A DNA stretch of 64,000 nucleotides from Methylobacterium sp. Leaf91 (GCF_001422815.1 NZ_LMMP01000002.1:130011-194010); one strand, 5' to 3'; counted from the first letter of the stretch, positions 28,255 to 36,887 are shown. Notes: generated by a model not told the origin, from the sequence alone. A program made the numbers and translations.

Positions 28255-30696
28255 ATGAACATATTACATTATGTAAATGCTCCTGCTGCAGCAGGAAAAA
28301 CTTGGGCAATGACACGCAGAGCTCACTTGCTTGCTACGAAAAGCGAGGCGTCCTTAATTATTGTTCCCACCATCGAGCTTATAAATCAAATAAAGGTTGA
28401 TCTTCAAGGTCTTATGCCTTTAATCAATGTCGAGGCAGTGCACAGCGGGACGGTGGATGGAGTAACAAGCAATGTGTTGGCGCAACTTAAGCTTGGACGG
28501 GAAGGTGGGCGCGTTCTCATCATTACGTGGTCGAGCTTTGAGCGGCTACCGTACTTTCCTGGCAGGGCTAATTGGAACGTATTTGTAGACGAGATTCCCC
28601 AGGTATGCATGGTTTTCGAGACGAATGCGCCCGATACGCATATGCATCTTACGAATCACGTAGAGCTAGAGCCGCAGGGGCCTTCATACAGTAGGCTGCA
28701 TGTAAAAAATTCTAATGCGCTGAGTAAACTCGCATCCACCTCTGATACTGCCTTGTCGAAAGAACTCGCTCCAATGGCAAGACAGGTGTTATCACCGAAT
28801 CTAACGACTTATGTTAATTCCGCCAGTTTCAATAGGCTAAAGCATAGCAATGGCCTCAAGCTAACTATCTTCTGCGTCCTTCGAAGTAGGATCTTCGCCG
28901 ATTTCAAGCATGTAACATTCCTGGGGGCAAACTTCGAGCGCTCGCTGCTTTTCAGTGTCTGGAAGCGCGATGGCGTCGCCTTCGTCAAGAACGCCGAACT
29001 GACTGAGGCGCTTCGGTTCCAGGAACACCGTAACGGAACCCTCATGACCATTTATTATGCAAGCGCCGAAAACTGGTCCAAGCGCTTTCGTGATCGAGAG
29101 GACCGGAAGCCACTTAGGTTAATTGCCGCGGCTGCGGGGAGACTGATGAACGGAGAACAGTTCGCATGGGTCGCTAATAAGGACGTCCCGGCTGCGCTCT
29201 TCGAGGGATATGCCGCTGTGCAACTCCCTCAAGTCTCCCACGGACTGAATCGTTTCTCGCATATCCATCACGTGGTTTACCTTTCTGCTCGACTACCTCC
29301 ACCGCATCATTTCAAATTTTTAGAGTGGCTGGGCGTCGCCGGTGAACAGGTACGTTGTGGGGTCCATCACGAATCAGTTTACCAGACCGTAAACCGTTGC
29401 TCAGTGAGAGTTCCGGATAGCAGAAGTATTAAACGGATCGTGGTTCCGGACTTAGCGTCAGCAACCTACCTACACACGCTGTTCCCTGGCTCAACAGTGG
29501 AGAAACTGGACGTTGACTTGGACGTGATTGGCTATGCAACACGGCGTGGTCGGACGCGTAAATTCGCTGACGTCACTTCTCGGGTTCAAGCTTTTCGGTC
29601 CAGCAGGAAGGAAGAAACGGCTCGGCTTGCCGCCATGATGATGGGCGAAGCGGGTCACTTCACAGCCGACACCGAAGAGGTCGTCCCCCCTTGGCTGGAT
29701 AGCAATGGGCAAAAAACATGTAACGTTAATACTATAGAGGAAGGATTTAGAAATAGCGTTACAGGAAAAAGTAGAGGGTCAGTCTTTGATCATATGAGGG
29801 CGACTCATCCCGTCGCCGTTGTGCCCGAAATGAACGACGACACATTTATCGCCGCGTTGAAAACGTCACACAAAGAAAAACACCTTACGAAGGAGGACAA
29901 ATATCTGATATGCCCTGCAATCTTTGATCCAGGGTTTTCAGAGACTACAAGCCGGGGCCTCGACAACGTTGTTTACGCTAATGGAGTTTGGCTGGATTTC
30001 GATGTTGGTAACCTAGCTCACAAAGAACTGGCGGCCATCTTCCCGGGGCTCCGTATCGCGGCATTCAATAGCTTCAGTTCAACCAAGGCTGAGCCGCGGT
30101 ATCGGGTTTACATACCAACTAGTCGTTCAATGTTGGCAAAGGAGTACACGTCTATTATCGACCAGATCATTCAGGTGGTGAAGGACTCTGGATATCCACT
30201 CGCCAAGCGCGACGAGAAGCGCCCTGGGCAGAAGGCACACGGAATCGATATGTCGAAGCGCCATGCCGCGTCGCTATTCTACCTTCCGTGCCAGCCAAGG
30301 GACCCGAAAGGAAAAATTTGGAAGGAGCACAAGGATGCTAGCAGGATGCCGCTCGACGTAGATAGCTGGCTTGAACACGCCATCCCAGTCGAGACCAGCG
30401 TCTTTGAAACAGAGGTGACATCTTCTCGATCCAATAGCCAGGATGTTGCTCGTCCGCCCGTTGATCAGGCTAGGATTGATCGAGCAATGGAACGTTGGAC
30501 AACGCACGGCACCAGGGCTGGGAATGGCGATAGCGAGTTGTTTATACTTAGTCAGGAACTAAAACGCGCGAACCTTCCATTCGACGAAGCTGAAATATTG
30601 CTTCTGCAGGCAGCGCAAAGCGCTAACACTCCAACGGATCGTCGAATTCAAGCTCAGAAAATCATGAAGAAACTTCGGAAATCGTGGACCATATGA
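28255..30696 (+). CDS. Helicase-primase replication protein of an integrated element
   Basis: An 813-aa protein with two parts. The N-terminal half resembles a P-loop helicase: APAAAGKTW (G14, K15, T16), IIVPTIELINQI after it, the Walker B-like NVFVDEIPQ (D112, E113), LITWSSFERL and a late VYLSARLPP where helicases have SAT. The C-terminal part, about 560-690, looks like an archaeo-eukaryotic-type primase: GVWLDFDVGNL (two acidic residues), RYRVYIPTSR and AHGIDMSKRHAASLFYLPC. Such fusions start replication of plasmids, satellites and integrative elements. The upstream AlpA-like gene fits that role. It is less GC-rich than the core genome. Family assignment of each half is by motif only. Confidence 0.65.
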   Translation: MNILHYVNAPAAAGKTWAMTRRAHLLATKSEASLIIVPTIELINQIKVDLQGLMPLINVEAVHSGTVDGVTSNVLAQLKLGREGGRVLIITWSSFERLPYFPGRANWNVFVDEIPQVCMVFETNAPDTHMHLTNHVELEPQGPSYSRLHVKNSNALSKLASTSDTALSKELAPMARQVLSPNLTTYVNSASFNRLKHSNGLKLTIFCVLRSRIFADFKHVTFLGANFERSLLFSVWKRDGVAFVKNAELTEALRFQEHRNGTLMTIYYASAENWSKRFRDREDRKPLRLIAAAAGRLMNGEQFAWVANKDVPAALFEGYAAVQLPQVSHGLNRFSHIHHVVYLSARLPPPHHFKFLEWLGVAGEQVRCGVHHESVYQTVNRCSVRVPDSRSIKRIVVPDLASATYLHTLFPGSTVEKLDVDLDVIGYATRRGRTRKFADVTSRVQAFRSSRKEETARLAAMMMGEAGHFTADTEEVVPPWLDSNGQKTCNVNTIEEGFRNSVTGKSRGSVFDHMRATHPVAVVPEMNDDTFIAALKTSHKEKHLTKEDKYLICPAIFDPGFSETTSRGLDNVVYANGVWLDFDVGNLAHKELAAIFPGLRIAAFNSFSSTKAEPRYRVYIPTSRSMLAKEYTSIIDQIIQVVKDSGYPLAKRDEKRPGQKAHGIDMSKRHAASLFYLPCQPRDPKGKIWKEHKDASRMPLDVDSWLEHAIPVETSVFETEVTSSRSNSQDVARPPVDQARIDRAMERWTTHGTRAGNGDSELFILSQELKRANLPFDEAEILLLQAAQSANTPTDRRIQAQKIMKKLRKSWTI

Positions 30697-31268
30697 TGAA
30701 GATCTAATCGGATAGTTATGGTCTGATGAATCCAGGTGTGTAATCGCTACGGATGACCGCAGAGTAATTTCGATCAGACGATGGTGGGAATTGCGGAAGT
30801 TCGTATTCACCTGTTGGACAAACACCCGCGCAGCATCAACTCGTATTTTGGATCACGGTTCGCCTTTAACTCGCATATCAATGTGTGTCTACTTTCGCAC
30901 AAGCGGCTACCGCTCATGCGGCTCCTGCCGCTAGGCCGGCACCATAATGCGCCAGAACAATTACTCTAGGTTCCTGCTGTTCAATAATGTTGCAGCTGAT
31001 GTGGCCAGGTGAATTCCGGATTGCCAGACAATAGATCAGATACTTCACTGTGAAGGTGCAGCTTTCTACAAGCTATAAAATAGCTTATTTTAATATAAAT
31101 ATTGCTGAAGTACTAATAATAGGTTCCGACTGGTCTGTCGGTCGCCGAATTTTATATATTAACAGGTCTGCGATCGTCGATACATCAGACATTAAACGTT
31201 GAACGAAAACCTAAATTCTAAAGCTAGCGAGCTCAATAGAAACCATAAATAGACGGTGATCAAAAGTC
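30697..31268. other. Intergenic region, no gene seen
   Basis: About 570 bp, strongly AT-rich from 31,060 to 31,200. Short frames have no coding look. It may contain a terminator for the helicase-primase gene and the promoter of the gene at 31,269. Confidence 0.45.
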
Positions 31269-31619
31269 ATGAACGAAAGATATCCCGAAGACCTTCGTCA
31301 TCTGATCCGTGCGGCATTTATAGATGGGCTTCGTCATTTTACATCTATGGATGAGAAATCGATCGATGGCACGTATCGAAGTTGCATTGATGAGGTGCGC
31401 GCAGCAATTGAACTGCTGGACTGCACGATCGATGGCGATAACGGCGAGGAAACCGAGCAACTAGATGTCGAGCTTGTTAAGCATATACTTTCTATAATTC
31501 TTGAAAGTTTGGGGACTGATACTGCATGGTCACAGAGAATACGGATACTAATAGTGGAACTTAACATGCTTCTCGAAATGTGGAAACTTGTAGGGGTACA
31601 AGCGGCGACGTTCCATTGA
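31269..31619 (+). CDS. Hypothetical protein, 116 aa
   Basis: Begins MNERYPEDLRHLIRAAFIDG and continues as an acidic, wholly helical protein (DEVRAAIELLDCTIDGDNGE, VELVKHILSIILESLG). Two cysteines, no signal peptide, no membrane segment. Gene composition matches the AT-rich element upstream, so it probably belongs to the same replication module. Ribosome site is weak. No family recognised. Confidence 0.5.
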   Translation: MNERYPEDLRHLIRAAFIDGLRHFTSMDEKSIDGTYRSCIDEVRAAIELLDCTIDGDNGEETEQLDVELVKHILSIILESLGTDTAWSQRIRILIVELNMLLEMWKLVGVQAATFH

Positions 31620-31858
31620 TTATCATGCATTAATAGGGGAGGATTAGTTGTGTCAGTGTCTTACAATCGGGATACTCATAACAGAGGATCGGAAATGCTA
31701 TTATGAATTTTAACAACAATATCCTTTCTGTGGGCGTTTAGAGACGTGGAGCGGCAGATGGAGGCAAGCTCAATGTCACCTGATGACCCTGACCCAGCAT
31801 ACTGGTCCGTACTGAGCACAGGTTTTTTGGGCATCCTGAACCGTGAAGGGGGGATGCC

Positions 31859-32387
31859 ATGCCTCGCTAACGCTCCACGTATGAACAGATCGCCTTTGCT
31901 CTGCCACAAGCGGAGAGCGGTGCATCGATGGACGAGGTCTGACGGAAGATGGCAGTAACCGCTCCGACGTTCTACCGCTGGAAGAAGCAGTTCGGTGGCA
32001 TGGTTTTGCCAGGGATTCGGCCGCTCAAGCAGCTGGAGGACGAGAACGGCAAGCTCATGAGGCTTGTCGCCGACCTAATGCTGGACCGCGCGATGTTGCA
32101 GGATGTCCTGAAGCGACCCGAAGGGCAGCGTCAGCAAAAGTGGTAAGGCTCGCCGCTCGCCACAAGGTAACCGATCAGCTGCAGGTGACCTGCGACGTCA
32201 GCTAGCGTCGGGCTTATCTGGCCCCCGGCTTCGGCCGCTCATCTCAGCGCTACAGGAAGCGCTCGGACTCGCAGGTCGCGCTGCCGATGCGACTGAAGGA
32301 GTTGGCTGCCGTACGGGTGCGCTACGGCTATCGGCGGCTGCATATCTTACTGCGACGTGAGGGCTGGGAGGTGAACCACATGGCATA
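31859..32387 (+). pseudogene. IS3-family transposase remnant (orfA plus start of orfB)
   Basis: Read rightwards from ATG 31,859, the orfA pattern STYEQIAFALPQAESGASMD is followed by PTFYRWKKQFGGM, LKQLEDENGKLMRLVADLML and DRAMLQDVLKR. Two in-frame stops (TAA near 31,868 and TGA near 31,937) break it. In the next frame the orfB start follows: VVRLAARHKVTDQLQVTCDV, a TAG, then MRLKELAAVRVRYGYRRLHI and LLRREGWEVNH, where homology ends. The catalytic DDE domain is absent, cut off by the following IS fragment. Not functional. Confidence 0.85.
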
Positions 32388-32442
32388 ATTGAGGGCGTGG
32401 CTCTCGGGGTAGCCTGTCGTCCCCCGAAGAGGAGGACACAAG

Positions 32443-32645
32443 ATGACCTGCTATGTTGGACTGGGCGTCTCGATGAAGGAGTCCGCGATCTGCGTCGTCG
32501 ATGAGGCGGGCGAGCGTGTGTGGGCTGGAACGTCGCGGACAGATCCCGAGGTTATCGCGGCCGTTTTGAAGCGTAGGGCACCCGGCGCCGTGAAGGTCGG
32601 GATCGAGACAGGGCCCCTCACGGTTTGGCTTTGGCATGCCCTCAA
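32443..32645 (+). pseudogene. IS110-family transposase N-terminal fragment
   Basis: An intact ribosome site GAAGAGGAGG precedes ATG 32,443. The reading MTCYVGLGVSMKESAICVVD onward to KVGIETGPLTVWLWHALNE is the N-terminal RuvC-like part of IS110/IS1111 transposases, with the first acidic position (normally YVGLDVS) changed to G. Homology stops abruptly at about 32,645, where an IS630 sequence begins in another frame. The combined open frame to 32,979 is a chance fusion. Not functional. Confidence 0.8.
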
Positions 32646-32989
32646 TGAGCGGGGCCCGCTTCCGCGTCTATGTCGAGGAGACCCTGGTGCCGACCTTGAA
32701 GCAGGGCGACACGGTCGTGCTCGACAACCTGCGGGCTCACAAGGTCAGCGGCATCCGCGAGCGCATCGAGGCGGCTGGCGCCCGGCTGCTCTACCTGCCG
32801 GCGTACTCGCCGGACATGAACCCGATCGAACTGCCCTTTGCCAAGCTCAAAGCTCGCTTGCGTACCCTGGCCGCTCGCACGGTCGCGGAACTTTGCGACA
32901 CCATCAAACAGGCCTTCACGCGCTTCACACCGGACGAATGCCGCAACTACCTCGTGGCCGCAGGCTACAATGCTTTTGACCCAACCTGA
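32646..32989 (+). pseudogene. IS630-family transposase C-terminal fragment
   Basis: Read in the frame ending at 32,989: ARFRVYVEETLVPTLKQGDT, VVLDNLRAHKVSGIRERIE, LLYLPAYSPDMNPIELPFAK. This is the DDE catalytic half of an IS630/Tc1-like transposase, with the second aspartate in LDNLRAHK and the glutamate in NPIE. The N-terminal HTH and first aspartate are missing because the IS110 fragment abuts it. The TGACCCAACCTGATCAGATG just after the stop may be the right end of the element. Confidence 0.85.
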
Positions 32990-33004
32990 TCAGATGCGGC
33001 TCTA

Positions 33005-33247
33005 GACGTCGCCCAGACGGTGGTGCTCGATCAAGTGACGGCAGCACCGGCCGGCGTGTTCAAGTTCCACTATGCCTGCAGGGTATGGTCACGCATGCAC
33101 CGCGGCGACCTGCATCTCTACGGGCACTCCCACGGCACGCTGCCGGGCACGACCGCCAGCACCGACGTCGGCGTCTACTGCTTCGGCTTCTGGCCCGTCA
33201 CCCTCGGCGAGATCCGCGTTCGGCTGGCCGAGAATACCAAGGATTGA
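33005..33247 (+). pseudogene. Metallophosphoesterase C-terminal fragment
   Basis: The reading AQTVVLDQVTAAPAGVFKFH then LHLYGHSHGTLPGTTASTDV and GVYCFGFWPVTLGEIRVRL matches the end of calcineurin-like phosphoesterases, with the metal-binding GHSHG and the DVGVxxFGFxPV tail. The first three metal motifs (DxH, GDxxD, GNHD) are absent because the IS630 fragment replaced them. It is a stump of a gene cut by insertion, with no obvious start codon context. Confidence 0.7.
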
Positions 33248-33276
33248 GAGGTCTGTCGCTTGGGCGAAGCCAGACT

Positions 33277-33311
33277 TTCGTAACGGTCGGCAGGTGGTGC
33301 TACCCGTTACC
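33277..33311. repeat. Palindromic core-site-like repeat, copy A
   Basis: The stretch TTCGTAACGG..CCGTTACC contains arms GTAACGG and CCGTTAC around a centre with spacer AGGTGGT flanked by GC/GC. Copy B at 36,502-36,537 has the same arm core (TAACGG/CCGTTA) and spacer AGGTGTT, one base different, in the same orientation. Arms of about 12 bp around a 7-bp spacer resemble tyrosine-recombinase core sites. A stem-loop terminator is the simpler alternative. Confidence 0.5.
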
Positions 33312-33333
33312 TTTTGAGTGGCTTGACCCTTCC

Positions 33334-33999
33334 TCACGAACCCGGAGGCGTACCCGCGGTGCCAGCTTCGACATCTCTGGTGGCTTTGCGGACGTTGTCG
33401 AGCGTCCAGGTCGTCCCACCTCCGAAGGTTGGCACCCCCCGCGCGTTCAGAAGGGACGCTACTGCCTTCCAGCGTCCGCGGCCTTCGGGCACCTCGGCAA
33501 GCGCCGCGGCGAGCGCGGCCGGCACCTCACGCCGCCTTCGGTCCCTCTCCTCGGCGTCGCGCACCCGCCAAATCGAGAAGTGCTCCGCTGGGTCGAAGGT
33601 CCGCCCGTCGAGCATGATTCCTTCCGCCGGCAGACCGAGTACCGGCACCCCGGCGCCTTGAAGGGCCGAGAGCGCATCGCCGAGGAATGGATGCGGTCGC
33701 CACCCACCGTTCCTATGGAAGTCCACGTGCAGGAGCGTCGCGCCCGCCTTACGGCACAGGTGCCCCGCGCTGACGACGTCGCTCTCGATGGCCGACGTGC
33801 CCCGGTCGGGGCTCACCTCCAAGGATACGACCTCGTGGGCGAGGTTGCCGTTCTCCCACTCGACAAACCGGCGGGCCAGGGCGCGTTGGTAGGCGACCGT
33901 CCGGCTCGCCTCGGCGGCGCGCGCCGCCTCGTCCGGCAGGTCGAGGAAGCCGGCCCATCGCACCGGGAAGGTCCAATAAAACCCAACAAACGCGCCCAT
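33334..33999 (-). CDS. Hypothetical protein with recombinase-like C-terminus, 221 aa
   Basis: I chose ATG 33,999 (MGAFVGFYWTFPVRWAGFLD) because GAGGG lies 5 bp upstream; an ATG 17 codons earlier is possible. The first part has TVAYQRALARRFVEWENGNL, EVSPDRGTSAIESDV, then LLHVDFHRNGGWRPHPFLGD, an alpha/beta pattern resembling resolvase catalytic domains (YQR, E-PDRG) but without a clear catalytic serine. The end, GRGRWKAVASLLNARGVPT followed by TTWTLDNVRKA, matches the 'recombinase' region after the serine-recombinase catalytic domain. It is divergent from the phosphatase-glycohydrolase gene by 99 bp. It may be a non-catalytic relative of serine recombinases. Confidence 0.55.
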   Translation of the reverse strand: MGAFVGFYWTFPVRWAGFLDLPDEAARAAEASRTVAYQRALARRFVEWENGNLAHEVVSLEVSPDRGTSAIESDVVSAGHLCRKAGATLLHVDFHRNGGWRPHPFLGDALSALQGAGVPVLGLPAEGIMLDGRTFDPAEHFSIWRVRDAEERDRRRREVPAALAAALAEVPEGRGRWKAVASLLNARGVPTFGGGTTWTLDNVRKATRDVEAGTAGTPPGS

Positions 34000-34098
34000 C
34001 ACGCCCTCGATACCTAATCCGGAAAATTCCGACGCGACCCGCCGAGGCACCCAGCCGGGCCTACCGTTCCCCCGTCACCAGCCATACGGGAACGCGTC

Positions 34099-35541
34099 AT
34101 GACCAACGAACTTCGCATCGCCGAACTGTCAGCCGGGACCATGGACGGTATGATCGGCATCACCTTCGCGCCGGGTAAGAAGCAGTCGTCCAGCCTGACA
34201 GGCGCCCACGACCGCAACCTCGCGAAGGACCTCAACGCGGTCGCCGTCTGGGGCGCCTCGGCGGTGGTGACCCTGATGCCAGCCGACGAACTCGACATTT
34301 ACCGCATCGCCGGCATCGGACAAGAGGTGCGAGCCCGGTTCATGGAGTGGCACCACCTCCCAATCCGCGACGGCGATGTCCCAGACGCAGCCTTCGAACG
34401 CGAATGGCCCGGGCATTCGGCCCGGCTGCGCGCCCTGGTCGCCGCGGGCAACCGCGTACTGGTACACTGTCGTGGCGGCCTCGGGCGTGCTGGCATGGTC
34501 GCCGCCCGGCTGCTGGTCGAGATGGGCGCCGACCACGAGATCGCCATCGCCGCGGTCCGCCAAGCGCGCGATCCGCGAGCCATCGAGACCCGAGCTCAGG
34601 AAGCCTGGGTGCGACAGGGGCGGCACCGTGCCCTTCCGCGGCCTAACGATGGCGATGCCCGGGACCGCGCAGTCGGCGCCATGCTCGGTCTTGCGGTCGG
34701 TGACGCCGTCGGCACGACCATCGAGTTCTCTCCCAAGCCCGAACGGTCCGTGCTCGCCGACATGGTCGGGGGCGGACCGTTCGGGCTGGAGGCTGGGCAG
34801 TGGACGGACGACACCGCGATGGCCCTCGCGCTAGGCGACAGCCTCCTTGCTGCGCCAGTCCTCGACCCCGAGGATCTAATGCGCCGGTTCGTCTCCTGGC
34901 ACCGGAAGGGCACCTACTCCTGCACTGGAGGCTGCTTCGACATCGGGGCCACGACCGCCGCAGCCCTTCGCCGGTTCGAGCGGACCGGCAACGCCTTCGC
35001 CGGGTCGACGGCGCCGGACACCGCCGGCAACGGTTCGATCATGCGGCTCGCGCCCGTCGCGGTTCGGCATTGGCGCAACCGGGCAACCATGCTGCGTGTC
35101 GCCCGGGACCAGTCCCGTACCACCCACGCCGCGCCTGAGGTCGTGGCCGCCTGCGAGGTGCTTGCTGATCTGGTCGCGCAGGCTGTGCGCGGTAGCTCCC
35201 TGCCGGACCTCATCGCTTCGGCCGCCGCGGGCCGCGTCCGCGGCTTCCGCCTCGGCCAGCCCCGCCAAGAGGTGCGCGGCACTGGCTACGTCGTGGCGTC
35301 CCTCCACGCCGCGCTCTGGGCGGTTTCCCGCACCTCGACCTTCAAGGACGCCGTGCTGCTCGCGGCTAACCTCGGCGAGGACGCGGACACCACCGCTGCG
35401 GTCGCGGGGCAGATCGCCGGCGCCCTGTATGGCGCGTCGGGCATCCCCAAGGGGTGGCTTGACCGCCTGGCTTGGGGCGACCGGATCGAGCAGATGGCCG
35501 TCGGCCTCTTCGACGCCGGCGCCGAACGGCTCGACGCCTGA
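34099..35541 (+). CDS. Dual-specificity phosphatase / ADP-ribosylglycohydrolase fusion
   Basis: A 480-aa protein of two enzymes. The N-terminal 175 residues form a cysteine phosphatase: WGASAVVTLMPADEL, the general-acid region LPIRDGDVPD and the P-loop HCRGGLGRAG with C124 and R130. From residue 188 it is an ADP-ribosylglycohydrolase: GLAVGDAVGTTIEF, GQWTDDTAM, GNGSIMRLAPV and LGEDADTTAAVAG, all metal-binding motifs present. The second half removes ADP-ribose from protein or nucleic acid in DraG/ARH relatives; the first may hydrolyse phosphoester or a phosphorylated sugar. The pairing suggests stepwise processing of an ADP-ribose product. A shorter homologous tail lies at 4,316. Confidence 0.85.
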   Translation: MTNELRIAELSAGTMDGMIGITFAPGKKQSSSLTGAHDRNLAKDLNAVAVWGASAVVTLMPADELDIYRIAGIGQEVRARFMEWHHLPIRDGDVPDAAFEREWPGHSARLRALVAAGNRVLVHCRGGLGRAGMVAARLLVEMGADHEIAIAAVRQARDPRAIETRAQEAWVRQGRHRALPRPNDGDARDRAVGAMLGLAVGDAVGTTIEFSPKPERSVLADMVGGGPFGLEAGQWTDDTAMALALGDSLLAAPVLDPEDLMRRFVSWHRKGTYSCTGGCFDIGATTAAALRRFERTGNAFAGSTAPDTAGNGSIMRLAPVAVRHWRNRATMLRVARDQSRTTHAAPEVVAACEVLADLVAQAVRGSSLPDLIASAAAGRVRGFRLGQPRQEVRGTGYVVASLHAALWAVSRTSTFKDAVLLAANLGEDADTTAAVAGQIAGALYGASGIPKGWLDRLAWGDRIEQMAVGLFDAGAERLDA

Positions 35542-35678
35542 AGCGACCGACCCCTCAGGATCGAGTATTGTCTCGGTTTGAATTTTGAGCTCCGCTCGTG
35601 CCGCTCGACGTTCCCAGCCCGTACCCTCACGATCCTCTTTTCGCGGGCGTATGCTCGGCACCAAGCAGGGAGAGTATA

Positions 35679-36029
35679 ATGCCCACGAAGATCGCGTCTG
35701 ACTCGACAATTGCAACCGTCTGGCCGCACCTGACCAATCAGCGGAATTACGTCGCCGGGGCACGGCACAAAGCGCAGCAGTGCAGGGACCAGCACGGCAA
35801 CGCGTTTGTGAAGATCGGCGTAACAGGGTCGGGTCAGAAGCCGTGCTACCGCGTATTTTATAAGGGTGCAGATGGCTCAGAAGTAATTTTTGGATCTTAT
35901 TGGGACATGCATGACCCGCTCGACAATGAGCGCGCTTTGAACTCGAACTGGAGTTCGGTGGCGATGACCTACGAGGAGATCCATGCCCTAATGGTCGATA
36001 AGCACGCACCGCCCAAAAGAGATGCATGA
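35679..36029 (+). CDS. Hypothetical protein, 116 aa
   Basis: Start ATG at 35,679 with AGGGAGAG as ribosome site gives MPTKIASDSTIATVWPHLTN. The protein includes VKIGVTGSGQKPCYRVFYKG and GSYWDMHDPLDNERAL, a small alpha/beta pattern with two cysteines. No signal peptide. Its stop is 9 bp before the next gene start, so the two are probably co-transcribed. They follow the fusion phosphatase gene by 137 bp and share its island. No family recognised. Confidence 0.55.
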   Translation: MPTKIASDSTIATVWPHLTNQRNYVAGARHKAQQCRDQHGNAFVKIGVTGSGQKPCYRVFYKGADGSEVIFGSYWDMHDPLDNERALNSNWSSVAMTYEEIHALMVDKHAPPKRDA

Positions 36030-36038
36030 GAAACTGCT

Positions 36039-36488
36039 ATGGCACCCAAGATATATACGCTGGACGAGCTAAAAGCCTGGACGCCGGAAAGGCGACTTGC
36101 ATTGTACAACAATGCCAAAAAACAACCGGCGGGCCAGTATATAGTTGATATAATAGAAAAGAATTATTTGCCACTTAGTTCGGGCGGCCTATCTTCTAGT
36201 GATCCAACTCATTTGAAAATGGTTGACTTGATTTGGTCAGAGGCCGGAAGAAAGGCGGTTCAGGAAGCGTCCGCCGAAGGAATGCCGCCGCTGTGTGCAA
36301 TTGATAAGATGCTTCAATCTGAGCTGGGCGACCGCTATAACAAACATGATTTTGGCACCGCATCTGCCGGCGCCATCGTGGCCGACCTTATGCGACATCT
36401 CGGGTACGTCCAGGATGGTTGGGGGTACTGTCCGGCCGGCTGCACGGCAAAGACAGCGCTTCGCTGGTCGCTGCGAAACTCAAACTGA
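36039..36488 (+). CDS. Hypothetical protein, 149 aa, C-terminus probably cut by an IS end
   Basis: Begins MAPKIYTLDELKAWTPERRL and is mostly helical (WTPERRLALYNNAKKQPAGQ; MVDLIWSEAGRKAVQEASAE). The centre carries SELGDRYNKHDFGTASAGAI and VADLMRHLGYVQDGWGYCPA. The last codons and the stop fall inside a sequence that recurs at 58,081 and looks like an insertion-sequence end, so the natural C-terminus may be lost. It is linked to the preceding gene by a 9-bp gap. Function unknown. Confidence 0.5.
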   Translation: MAPKIYTLDELKAWTPERRLALYNNAKKQPAGQYIVDIIEKNYLPLSSGGLSSSDPTHLKMVDLIWSEAGRKAVQEASAEGMPPLCAIDKMLQSELGDRYNKHDFGTASAGAIVADLMRHLGYVQDGWGYCPAGCTAKTALRWSLRNSN

Positions 36489-36501
36489 GACACTACCGAG
36501 G
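36480..36501. repeat. IS21-like end sequence, copy 1
   Basis: TCAAACTGA..ACTACCG.GG here and at 58,081-58,102 agree at 19 of 22 positions in the same orientation. The pattern (AACTGACCCACTACCG) resembles termini of rhizobial IS21-family elements; that identification is from memory, not search. No transposase genes of that family remain in the window. Confidence 0.45.
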
Positions 36502-36537
36502 TTCGTAACGGGTAGCAGGTGTTGGCATCCGTTAACC
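36502..36537. repeat. Palindromic core-site-like repeat, copy B
   Basis: TTCGTAACGGGTAGC, spacer AGGTGTT, then a right arm ending CCGTTAACC. It is the partner of the copy at 33,277-33,311. It directly abuts the IS21-like end on its left side. The pair bounds a 3.2-kb segment holding four genes. Confidence 0.5.
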
Positions 36538-36887
36538 GATATCCTCGGAGTCGCTACGCCGCGACCTCCTTCTTCCCGGGGCCGCGACGTACGACGCAGG
36601 AGACTACTGTTGCGGAAGCGGCCATGGCGGTTCTTAGAAAAAGTGGAATGAGCCAGCACCCAGCCATCGAGACCTATCTGTGAGCTTTCAGGATGTTATC
36701 CATCCGGTCTGCACGCAGAGGCTTTAAACATTTATACCGTCATCCGTGATCTGCGACGAAACATGATACGCAACCCGAGTCGGGAGGATCTGGAGTTGGC
36801 GCCGTTACCTATCGCCACCGTCTGCACGACCTTCGCCGTATCGAATAACGAAACCTGTCGTAAGAAAACTGAGAGCCGGAGCGCCTA
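36538..36887. other. Intergenic region before the DUF262 gene
   Basis: About 350 bp. A stretch at 36,590-36,680 can be read as ARTTQETTVAEAAMAVLRKS then GMSQHPAIETYL, which looks protein-like but has no start or frame continuity, so it may be debris of a lost gene. The rest must hold the promoter of the gene at 36,888. Confidence 0.35.

Noticed and set aside
32443-32979. 178-codon frame as a single protein
   Set aside because: Only the first 67 codons match a family (IS110). The remainder is an out-of-frame reading of an IS630 transposase.
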